From: Pseudovirgaria hyperparasitica
Lineage: Eukaryota > Ascomycota > Dothideomycetes > Acrospermales > Acrospermaceae
NCBI RefSeq assembly: GCF_010093815.1
Contig: NW_022985557.1
Span: forward strand, 1,054,001 to 1,118,000
Reading direction: 5' to 3'
DNA length: 64,000 nt
A model generated the notes under the pieces. That model was not told the DNA's origin. It did not search any database and worked only from the letters and a program-made list of their open reading frames with translations. The translations under genes were made by a program, and so were the position numbers. This document shows positions 33,101-42,421 of this stretch, piece after piece; the stretch's first letter is position 1; every line of letters begins with the position of its first letter.

Positions 33101-35507
33101 AATTCTTGAGCTCGCGAGATCTTTCGGGGCACATAGATGGCCAAAGTGAGTCGCTCGTCGACCGAGAATATAATGAGCTTCTTGTGAAACAGCTCAAGCG
33201 TTCGAGTTGTTGTTTCCAGGAATCGTCCCATTCGATCTACACCCGAACTAAAGATGCGCTTCCAATGCAATCTGTGATCGTCAAGCTGAAATCTCTTCAG
33301 TTCCATAGGCTCGACAAGCTCGGATTGCAGTAGACCATTCCACACGAGACTTGGAGCTTCCTTGCTAGGTGGCAAACAATTCGAAATCCAGAGCTTCTGC
33401 TCATCTGACAATGTGCAGAAGTCAAAGAAATCCTGAAAGTCGAGGATGTTTACTTTGTGCGCCTGACACCATTTCATGGTGAGCTGGATTAATTCGAATT
33501 CGGACATGGCTATTCTGTCTCGGTTTAGGAGTAGCTCCATAGCACCAAATGAAAGGCCTTCCCATTGGTTAGAACCTCGCTCTAGGCGGCTTTGTATTAT
33601 CTCTTCGGCTGAGCGATGCAAAACATCGAGCACGAAGTCAGTCTTCTCTGGGCATTTGGGTGGGTCTTCGAGGTTGGGAGGCACCTTAATTCCGACACCG
33701 TCCACGCATTGACTGAACAAACGATTAAGCTGCTGGCATTCAGGGCTCATAGCACCTTTCAATCGAGCCCAGTCCAAGAACAGATGGTTTACTCTACCAA
33801 GCGATGCGTTCGTATAGCGAGCAAAATAGTCGGCTCGATCAGCATCAGACGTGCCTCCAAAATATACTGGCTCTCTCCCGGCCGGATATTCCGCAGGTTG
33901 TGACACAGTTCTCGGCACGATATCTGGATCCCAACAAACGAAGACTATAATCAGGTCAGAGGGCATTACGTGTGAATCAAAAGGTTTATACTTACACTTA
34001 TCGCCGTCTAAGTCGCCTCCAGACATTAGATCCGCACTCGGACGCTTACCTTGGGTTGAGAATATTATACAGTCCCTCAGATGAGACCATTCAGGGATTT
34101 CCACAGCCTTGAACTTTTGCAGATCGCCTGGGTGCAAGCACGGATTTCGCGTGACTAGGACCTCAGTATTCACGACGGTGCGCGCAATCCCATCGCCAAT
34201 TTCAGTGACTCTAACCATGCATTCACCTTCCCTCAGTCGTCCAGGAAGATTCATTGCAGACGATGGATCGCAAATCCCGAAGATCAGTCGTGACTTCGGA
34301 AGCATGATCCGGCACTTTGGCTCGCCTTTCTTATTCAGCATTTTGTCGTACTCTTGAAGTACAAGCTTCCGAGTCGATAACTTTACTGCATCTGCGCCTT
34401 CCATGAGGAGAGTTTCCACCAAATCAGTCCTGTCGCAGTATGAAAGAAATTGAAATGCCAGCATGAGATTATTTTCATCAGCTGCTCGAGCTAGAAAATC
34501 GAGGTACTGGTTCTGCTTCTGTAGCAGTACATCATTTGAGATACCGAGCGCGCTCAATAGCAGAACGATTTGGTCGTTCAAGTAGCCGAAAGTATAAGGC
34601 TAGCCTATATCAGAGCCTGTGATGTGATATGAATAAAGGAGAAACATACTTTAGAATAGGCTACCACTGAGAATGACAGGTCTGCGGCGTCTTTGAATTT
34701 TAGCATAGATTCGCGGAATTTGGCTTCAAGCTTTGGACCTAGAGACGGTTCCAAGGATAAAACACCTTTGTAGCCGCGATACCGTATCTGGAAAACCGAA
34801 GGCAGATACCTTTCATTGCGGTGAACGATACTCCTTCGACGTGCTAGTTCCTTAGCAAGGTGCATTGAGATTATGCCGCAACCATCAGTGAAATTGTAGT
34901 CTCCAACTAACACGTCTGGTATGTCCTCGCAACGTTCCGGCGAGAGGTTTTCGAAAACCGCCTCGGCACTCGAGAATAATAGGCCAAGCCTCTTTGCTTT
35001 CTTAGCAACTGTCTTAAGCTTCGAGAAATCGCCCATTGCATTGATCTTCTCGCTTATCCTGTCCTTCGTATCTGCGAGATTGAAGCATGACCTTGATTTA
35101 AGCTGGCTATTGCTATGTCCAAAGAAGTAGTAGGGTACCCCATTAAGGATAATACCAGTATTGAGCAAGCGAGAGACATATTCAGCAGATTCTCGGGCAG
35201 GTGCTTGCTTGTGTATTCCAGTGCTCTTGTCAGAAATCTGAAGTCTGAAGTCGGCGAAGGAGATTAGCATAAGCTTATCGAGAGATTCGGACTTTGTGAC
35301 GCGATTTGACGGTGCGCTTTCGTAGCGCAGCTGTATCTCCTGGCGCGTAGAAGAGGCAATGACAGATACGGCCTTGATTAGATTCGCTTTGTTCGTTGCT
35401 TGGACGTCAGGCAGGGATACGGTATAGCTCCAAGACTTGTCGCTGGCATTAATGCTATTCTGGAGAATACATCGGAAGCCTCTCGCGTTCTTCTGCTTTG
35501 CCGTCAT
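30137..35507 (-). CDS. RNA-dependent RNA polymerase fused to an SF1 helicase
   Basis: Four exons: 34650..35507, 33996..34599, 32749..33944 and 30137..32635; introns 50, 51 and 113 bp; 1,718 residues. The N-terminal half is a cellular RdRP of the SAD-1/Rdp1/QDE-1 family: 'FFGHSNSQLKSRSC', 'FGYLNDQIVLLLSALG', the catalytic 'SGGDLDGDKFFVCWDPDIVP' (Asp triad near 482-486, made whole by splicing intron 2) and 'YRIYCDHSCFQLYENKRANT'. Intron 3 (GTATGT ... CTAAT ... TTACAG) joins 'RRSGILQA' to 'EIYAISNRDVQS' in frame. The C-terminal half is a UPF1-like helicase with all motifs: 'GPPGTGKT' near 1308, 'SSHNAVDN', 'LIDEASQMTEP', 'LVGDHVQL', 'LDTQYRMH', 'SIDGYQGREADI' and 'LNVAMTRAK'. In other fungi the partner helicase is separate (Hrr1, SAD-3). 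The role is small-RNA amplification or heterochromatin silencing. An N-terminal exon could be missing, and two overlapping genes are the alternative model. Confidence 0.85.
32636..32748 (-). other. 113-bp intron joining the RdRP and helicase halves
   Basis: The donor is GTATGT after GCG, there is an aactaat branch-like site 14 bases from the end, and the acceptor is TTACAG. It is longer than the other two introns of the gene and is not a multiple of three. When retained, the RdRP frame ends at TGA (32662-32664), which overlaps an ATG (32663-32665) opening the helicase frame, an ATGA arrangement. Confidence 0.8.
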
Positions 35508-35855
35508 TGCTGAATAGCACCACGTAAGACGAGCCGAGCTGAGGAAGAATGCAGAGGACTTGATTCGCGCGCCACAATCTGGATCTCAACACTACGATTA
35601 TCGCACATGGGTCGGACCCCACTCCAACCAACAGGATCAGTTCCGCGCGATCAATAAGCACGTTTGATCTTTCACTGGTGAGCGAGTTGAACTCCTCTGA
35701 ACAAGCCTCAAACGTGCGCAAACAACCTTACCACAAACCAGTCATTCCGAGAAAGTGAATTTGCAACGAACAAGCCAGTCGTGACTGTGAACACATCAGT
35801 ACCAAACTGCCGTCTCGAAAGTTGGTCTCAGTATATGTCCCCCTTTTGATGATAT
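35508..35855. promoter_or_regulatory. divergent promoter, RdRP-helicase and P-loop ATPase
   Basis: 348 bp between two start codons on opposite strands. Both genes may share regulation. A minus-strand frame covers part of it but lacks features. Confidence 0.4.
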
Positions 35856-36566
35856 ATGAGCTTGCATCCGAAGCTCTCACGGTCAAAGGTCGCCATGCTT
35901 TCAAGAACCAAAATGCCCCCAAACATTTACATCGTAGGTGCCCAATGCACTGGCAAGACCACGCTGGTAAAAGCTCTGGAGAAACACTTATCATCCCAGG
36001 AGATCGACGGAGTTGATCGAGGCCAGATCACGCCACCAACGATCATCACTGAGCTTGCGAGGACCATCATGAGGCGCCATGGCTATGATCGTTACGACAT
36101 CACCTCAAAACCGGATCGCGCTTTCGAGCTTCAGAAACTGATTCTGCAAGGTCAGGCTGAGATAGAGACGAAACTGGCGCTGGACAAGGCAGGATGGTAC
36201 ATTTCAGATCGCTCCGGTATCGATCCCCTCGTCTACACCAAGCTGTACCGCGGGAACGATGGCATCGAGGAGCTGATCAAGTCAGAGCCATGGCAGCTAC
36301 TCAAGGAGAAGATGAGACAGTCAGTTGTGATTGTTTGTGAAGCTGGATGTGACTGGCTCGTTGATGACGAGTTCAGGGTCATGCCTAAAGATGGAACAGA
36401 TGAATGGATGCAATGGCATTACGCTTTCTTGGAGCTTTTGCGGTCGCAGAGAATCGACTATCACGTCATTCCAGCTTCAATGAAGAGCATTGATGATCGC
36501 GTCAAAGCGGTGTTGGCATTCTTGAGTGGGTTTGAGGAGAAGAGAATCCCGCGGATGGAGAAATGA
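35856..36566 (+). CDS. AAA-type P-loop ATPase/kinase-like protein
   Basis: Single exon, up to 236 residues. Starts at 35856, 35895 or 35913 are all in frame; the third ('MPPNIYIVGAQC') puts the Walker A loop near the N-terminus as in homologous small P-loop proteins and may be the true one. Walker A is 'GAQCTGKTT' (28-36). A 'GWYISDRSGIDPLVY' segment supplies a Walker B-like Asp/Arg, and 'RQSVVIVCEAGCDWL' forms a later strand. This layout fits the AAA_28/NadR-type nucleotide kinase group, which phosphorylates small molecules or nucleosides. The substrate is unknown. It is divergent from the RdRP-helicase gene. Confidence 0.78.
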   Translation: MSLHPKLSRSKVAMLSRTKMPPNIYIVGAQCTGKTTLVKALEKHLSSQEIDGVDRGQITPPTIITELARTIMRRHGYDRYDITSKPDRAFELQKLILQGQAEIETKLALDKAGWYISDRSGIDPLVYTKLYRGNDGIEELIKSEPWQLLKEKMRQSVVIVCEAGCDWLVDDEFRVMPKDGTDEWMQWHYAFLELLRSQRIDYHVIPASMKSIDDRVKAVLAFLSGFEEKRIPRMEK

Positions 36567-36974
36567 ATCGTTCTGGATGAATGGATGACATGAAGTCAAA
36601 GGAAGCGCGGCCGCACAAGGTTTAGTGTCACACTGCTGAGCTTTGGGGCAACCATCAATAGATCCATTCCCAAATAGAGACCAATCATTACGATACTCCC
36701 AGTGTTCATTTCAAATACATGGATTGGCTGAAGTCATTCACAAGACAGACTGCACACATACATACCCGCTCTTCCGTAAGCACCCAGTGATGATAGCAAT
36801 GAACGGCGTCGAAATGCATTGTGCCAAACTAAGTCCGAGTCATCTCCGGGTGAGCTAGGCTTCAGTGAACATCCGAGGTCCTGTCACTTTAGAGGACGCC
36901 CGGTATGCAATTGTAATATTACCAGTGCATTGGCAATAATCTACCATATAGAACATCTCCACAAACACACTGGC
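36567..36974. other. intergenic region, promoter of the dehydrogenase
   Basis: 408 bp between two plus-strand genes; no feature recognised. Confidence 0.45.
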
Positions 36975-38621
36975 ATGGCTGCATTACGACCGTCTCTCTG
37001 GCGAGCCTTTCGACGTCTCAACACAAGAATAGCACAGCAGGCAAAGTGGGGAATCTTGCAAAGATGCACACCACTAAACAGTCGAGCCTTCTCCACAACG
37101 CAATCAAACCGGTTAATGGAAACATCAGGTTTCAATGAGGAGCAATTGACGGTTCGAGATGCTATACAGAAGATATGTTCGAATTATACAGATGTGCTAC
37201 AGCCTATCACACCCAACGCGATTTGACGCTAAGCTGGAATAGGAATATTGGATGGAACATGATCAGAGCGGAGAGTATCCACACGAGCTCCATGCAGCAT
37301 TGGCAAAGGATGGCTGGATAGGTATTGCGTTGCCAGAAGAACTTGGAGGTGCAGGTCTGGGTATCTCAGAGGCTACTATGATGCTTCATACAATCGCGGA
37401 GTGAGGCTGACTTCGAGATGGCGATATGTATTACTTATAAATTCTAGGAGTGGGGCCGGTATTGCTGGAGCACAGTCAATACATGCTAATGTTTATGCTA
37501 CACAGGTTTGCCCTCGAGCGAATGCTGAAGATGGATGCTAACACATACAGCCTGTTGCCAAGTTCGCTACCCCTGAGCAACGACAAGAATGGCTTCCAAA
37601 GCTGATCAGGGGAGAATCACGGACCTGCTTCGGAGTGTCAGTCACTTCTATTCCAATCCTCCTCAGCTACGACTGATAAGCCCAGCACTGAACCGAACAC
37701 CGGTCTCGAAACACTTAAACTCCGCACAACCGCCACTCGCGACGGCGACACGTACAGAATTAGCGGCCAAAAGATGTCCGTATACAACCAATGCCCCTTC
37801 CGTCATCTTCTTCCCTCTACTGAACTACACATAGCTGGATTTCATCCGCTCAAGTCGCCAGCCACATGGTGCTCCTGGCACGCACAACGCCCCTAGAATC
37901 CGTCACGAAAGCCTCCGAAGGCCTCTCGCTCTTTTATATTCCATTCGACCGCTCCCAACCAGGCCTAGATCTTCGCCGCATTCCAAAAATGGGTGGCCGC
38001 GCTGTCGATGCCAACGAAGTCTTCTTCGACAACTACACAGTCCCGGCATCGGCGCTCATCGGCGCCGAGGGTCAGGGGTTTAAGATCGTACTGCACGGCA
38101 TGAACGCCGAGCGCTGTCTTCTGGCAGGCGAAGCCCTAGGCCTTGGATATGCGGCGCTGGGTCGAGCGGCAAAGTATGCGCGCGAGAGGGTGGTTTTCGG
38201 ACGGCCTATTGGGATGAATCAGGGGATCCAGCACCCACTGGCGAGCGCATTCATGCATCTCGAGGCAGCCAAATTAAGCACCTATCACGCAGCGAGGCTT
38301 TATGATGCGAGTAGGACGGACTCGGGGGTGACGCAGCATGCAATTGGTGTGGCGTGTAACAGTGCGAAGTATCTTGCTGCGGAAGCAGCATTCGTAGCTT
38401 GTGAACGGGCGGTGATGGCATTAGGCGGGATGGGATATGCGCAGGAGTATCATGTGGAGAGGTATCTCCGAGAATGCTTTGTTCCACGGATTGCGCCGGT
38501 GAGCCGTGTAAGTATTATGCTGATGTCTACTTGTGATGGGATGGGATGTTGACAAAAGGGATAGGAGATGATCATGAACTTTATCGGCGAGAAGGCGTTG
38601 GGCTTACCGAGAAGCTACTAG
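36975..38621 (+). CDS. mitochondrial acyl-CoA dehydrogenase
   Basis: Seven exons: 36975..37193, 37243..37400, 37448..37505, 37551..37636, 37686..37775, 37835..38507 and 38565..38621; introns 45-59 bp; 446 residues. An FAD enzyme introducing the alpha-beta double bond of acyl-CoAs. The first 40 residues are basic and lack acids ('RPSLWRAFRRLNTRIAQQAK'), a mitochondrial presequence. Family blocks: 'GIALPEELGGAGLGI', 'CFGVTEPNTG' (FAD loop), 'ISGQKIWISSAQVA', 'ERCLLAGEALGLGYAAL', 'RVVFGRPIG' and 'MALGGMGYAQEYHVER'. The usual C-terminal YEGTxEIQ with the catalytic Glu is replaced by 'RIAPVSREMIMNFIGE', a variant I recall from a bacterial subgroup. Chain-length or branch preference cannot be stated. 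Several donors are atypical (GTGCTA, GTCCGT) but frame and motifs continue. Confidence 0.9.
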
Positions 38622-39827
38622 GCCTTGACGGTAGTAATGAAAATGCAAGAAACCGACGGCGTATATATAACGTGATATACATATGTATATATAGTCAACG
38701 AGAGAGCATTGTATTTTAACAATATCTCAAAACACACCAACCCCTTCCAAAGTGTAACTCTACAAAGTAATCCCTATCTTGATTCAACATCAGTAGTAGA
38801 AACTGTGAATGGTAGCTGATAACTAGGAATATCGGGTTCGACATTATGTACGTGTTGTGGGATCCCTTGTTCGTTGTGCTGATGGTGTTGATTGAAATAT
38901 ACGGCCACGATCACGAACTACAAGACTCACGCATTCTACAGCATATGAGACGCTCGATATCCGCCGGACAACCAGCCCAAATTAATGTACTCGGGATTGT
39001 ATTTTTGTCGGAGCTCACTCCATTCCTGGCTTGAGGATCGGTTTCAGAATCGTCCTGGTCTTTACATCGTCGAGCCTTCGTTTTCTGCTATCTGTGATGT
39101 GCGTGCCGATTGTGGCAGCGCCTCTACGCGTGAAGTACGGTGTTGAGTAAAGCGAGACAGTGCTCGGCCTCTGACTCAGCCCTTTCCATTTGGCAAGTGT
39201 TGCTCAACTGGGTGCTGGAACTGTCAGTGATGATTTTTTTACGTCCAGCAACTGAAGGGCTCTTCTGCACGCTTGCTATGATCATACATGTCCTGGATGG
39301 CCGATATGACGGGTGGAGTATTGGTCTCTGACGTTGTAACCCGTGTTGTGGCGCACGATGGTGGCTGTAGCCGTACGATAGTCACAGATCTCGTCCTCAA
39401 GAATCTCAAATGTTTTGGAAACGCTATCTTACGACCGCCTTCATAAGCGATGGTGATATAGTCATAGGAAATTATCGCATTGATACGAATGCCATCTGGT
39501 CCAGTCGGAGCAATTCATCGAGGCACATTCGTGGCATCTTGGGAAGGCCCAAGAAAGAAAGCGTCTACTCGAGAATGTCAGGGAGCTTGGGATATTGTTA
39601 TACAGCCGCGGGATCCGTGATGTTTACTGGTTGGCTGTTTGACACCATATGAGCCATGAAGTTTGACATGCAAGTATATCTCCACGTATCGCTGTCACAC
39701 ACAGCAAGCTGATTAGACAAAACGAAGTGGCATATGAATTGCCTAGTTTCATTCGTAGTTTGCTTTTAGATTTTGTAACTATACAGTCTATTAGCAAATC
39801 AACCATGCAATAGTTGTACAATCCGCC
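38622..39827. other. convergent intergenic region, no gene seen
   Basis: 1.2 kb between the dehydrogenase (+) and the Coq11-like gene (-). Short frames only, none with recognisable features. Confidence 0.5.
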
Positions 39828-40955
39828 CTAGAGCATTCCTTTGCGCCATGCCTTCGTGCCAAGATCTTCGATCTCTTTGTAATCCACTATTCCCTTTAGA
39901 TCTTTTGTTTCCAAAGCCTCAACCACTGCCTCAGCAACGATGTCAGCCTTAAGAGGTTTCAGACCGCCTGCGCCCATTAACCATGTTAGACGATTGCCGG
40001 TCAAAGAATTCACCATAGAAGCCATGCCCCCAGCAACAGCTATAGGTAATGTGAACGTCCGAGAGGAGTCATAGAGAAAAGTTGGGCGGACGAAGAGGCT
40101 TCGCATGGAGGGAAATTTCGATGCTATGATCGATTCAGCTTCGCGCTTCGTGGTGATGTATCTTCCTGGAAGTATTGGTGCACCAGCAGCTGCAGATATG
40201 TATACGAAAGCCGGTACTTTGACTTCAGCGGCCTCTTTGGCTAAGAGGATGGCCGTGTCACGGTTCATGACTTCATAAGTGAGTTGTCCGTCCTTTTCTT
40301 GTGGCGAAAAGGTTTCTCCGGATTTCGAATCCAAGGGGTTCTGAGTGCCTTGCTTCGTCGAGCTAAAGGCTCGCTGTAAGCCCTGCCATGGTGACTCTTT
40401 GCCCTGCAATACTCCTTTATAGTCTGCTTCAAGCAATATCCCCATAGAATGTACTACGGCATAGGCACCTTCGAGATGCGATCGATAGGTAGAGGGTTGG
40501 AGGATGTTGGCCTTTTGCCATACGACAGACTTCGACCATGCCGGTGCTTCGGCAGAGGACGAGACTGATGACCACGTCGGCTCACCAGAGCGACTAAGTG
40601 CGAGTCAGTAATTCGTTTGCATGCAGTCATTGACGCCTCTGAGAACTTTGATCGGCGTGGGTCAAGCTAGTAGAATGAACCTGTGAATGCTTTGAAGACT
40701 GAATGCATCTTTCGTGAAATATGAACAATGAGATCACTACTCACCTTAAAGAAGTGACACTCCATCCTCGTGCAATTGCAGCTTTGCATATGCGAGTCCC
40801 TAAGCTTCACATCAGCGCCTGTAATCGCGGCCCATGCAGGTAGATGAAGCCTTGCTCCACTACCGGTCGCTAATGCAACCAGAATCAGCAAGCGACTCAC
40901 CCAAAAACCCGTTACCGCCACAGACGACCAGCTTCTTCTTTGCAGCAGAGGCCAT
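39828..40955 (-). CDS. COQ11: Coq11-like mitochondrial NAD(P)-binding protein
   Basis: Atypical short-chain dehydrogenase/NDUFA9-like protein. Three exons: 40901..40955, 40745..40799 and 39828..40593; introns 101 and 151 bp; 291 residues from the ATG at 40955. An in-frame ATG 46 codons upstream could add a leader. The N-terminus 'KKLVVCGGNGFLGTRICKAA' is the GGxGFLG Rossmann loop, continued by 'ARGWSVTSLSRSGEP', 'YAVVHSMGILLE', 'PAFVYISAAAGAP', 'YITTKREAE' and 'SLFVRPTFLYD'. This pattern is that of yeast YLR290C/Coq11, which associates with the coenzyme Q synthesis complex. The catalytic Tyr-x3-Lys is present in modified form (YITTK). It starts 186 bp from an opposing open frame and 558 bp from the Yaf9 ATG. 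Confidence 0.86.
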
Positions 40956-41141
40956 AGTTGTCACAGCAGGTGCATTGCCACTCTGGTGAATGAGCGGATG
41001 AAGTTTCGATGGGCTTGAGGAAGTGTTGACATCAGAGAAGCGAGCTAGCGGAGCTGCAACAGTGCAACAGGGCGTCTGGGCTGCAGGGATCACCTCCCTC
41101 CGCAGGCTCAGGCAGGTCTTTTGTTCGCTGTACAGTAATAG

Positions 41142-41354
41142 ATGCCTCCACGCCGAACGACACGCGCCTCGTCCCCAGGCTCTGCGGGAGACTTGGACGC
41201 CTTTCTCGACCCTAAGACGGCCAAACAGCTCAGCAGTACCTTCAACGACTCCTACTACGACCGCAACAAGTCGCGTACCTCCTCAGCACCAAGCGCCAGT
41301 GGACCATCGATACCCAAGAAAGGCGCTGCGAAGAAAGGTACGTTACTGCGGTAG
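41142..41354 (+). CDS. small open frame or alternative first exon upstream of Yaf9
   Basis: A 70-codon ATG frame rich in Ser, Arg and Lys ('PPRRTTRASSPGSAGDLDAF', then a Lys-rich end). It sits between the two divergent genes. A good donor (GTACGT) follows 'AAGAAAG' at 41335/41336. Splicing from there to the CAG at 41537-41539 would join it in frame to 'GTKRVKGKR' of Yaf9 and replace the canonical start. It might also be a separate small gene or an upstream ORF. No domain is recognised. Confidence 0.4.
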   Translation: MPPRRTTRASSPGSAGDLDAFLDPKTAKQLSSTFNDSYYDRNKSRTSSAPSASGPSIPKKGAAKKGTLLR

Positions 41355-41513
41355 CCCCCCACACGCGCTTCAGCCAGTTTCAGAGCAAGAGGGGCAAAGA
41401 AGGCTACCTAGGTGCCAATCACCACCCTTCGTGCCCAGAATTATTTCGCGGCGAAGACAAACAACATTTCCACTTGCACATCGCAAAGGATCCGGCGCTG
41501 ACTTGTTCTCGCC

Positions 41514-42421
41514 ATGCCAGCTCCCGCAGGTACCAAGCGCGTCAAGGTACTATAGTTCACCCTCGTATCGTACTCAATAGTCGCATGCTAACGGCAGCCA
41601 GGGCAAGCGCATAACTCGAAGCTTCAGTACGTTCGCGACCTCCTGCTCGCGCACACACCTGCTCACTCAGAATTACAGTCATCGGATCCGAATCATGGCC
41701 ACTCGATGACACCAACCGCCATGAGGGCATTCCCAAAGATCACACCAAAGGCTGGCGTGTATATATCAAGAACATCGAAGGCGGGCCCGACATCACGACA
41801 TGGCTACAGAAAGTGCAGTTCAAGATCTTCCACTCGTACCCGAATCCTCATCGCATGATAGATAAGTGCAAGGATCAGTGCTTCGAGGTCCGCGAGACGG
41901 GCTGGGGCGGCTTCAATATCGACCTTCGGCTATTCTTCCAACCCGTCGCGCACGAGAAGCCGCAGTACCGCCTGCATTTCCTTCAGCTAGAGCCGTACGG
42001 GACAGAGGCAGACAAGCTCGAGCAAGTCGAGAAGAAGATGGTGCGCAGCGAAATTTGCGAAATGATAGAATTCAATGAGCCGACCGAGGCCTTTTTCAAT
42101 GCGCTCACAGACCCCAAGCAATTCGACTATCTGTCGAAGGACAAACATAAGGGCAAGAAAGGCGTCGGCACATTCGGGCTCGGATATAGTGTCGAACTTG
42201 CGGAACAAACGACACCGACAAATCCATATACGAAGGAGCTGGAAAGAAAACAGGTGCAGACCTTTGAGGCAGCGGAGAAGGTGGTTGAAAGATTGATGAT
42301 CGAGGAGAAAGGGCATACCGAGGAAATGGCGAAGCGCAAAGCGGCGCTGAAAGAGGAGGAGCGAAAGGTGCTGGCGGAGCTGGAAACTGTGCGTGCCGCG
42401 AAAAGGGCTGCTGCGGCATGA
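41514..42421 (+). CDS. YAF9: YEATS-domain protein Yaf9 (NuA4/SWR1)
   Basis: Histone acyl-lysine reader shared by the NuA4 acetyltransferase and the SWR1 remodeller. Three exons: 41514..41546, 41602..41626 and 41679..42421, introns 55 and 52 bp, 266 residues. The start 'MPAPAGTKRVKGKR' is the family's short N-terminus. The YEATS fold follows: 'TKGWRVYIKNIEGGPDITTW', 'LQKVQFKIFHSYPNPHR', 'FEVRETGWGGFNIDLRLFF' (the GWG(E/G)F aromatic pocket) and 'YRLHFLQLEPYG'. After a charged linker, residues from about 205 form a Lys/Glu coiled coil ('ERKQVQTFEAAEKVVERLM' onward) that in yeast contacts Swc4. The hybrid N-terminus with the upstream frame is discussed separately. Confidence 0.94.

Noticed and set aside
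41023-41580. 185-codon plus-strand frame
   Set aside because: Overlaps the Coq11 leader and the Yaf9 first exon in a different frame; Arg/Pro-rich noise.
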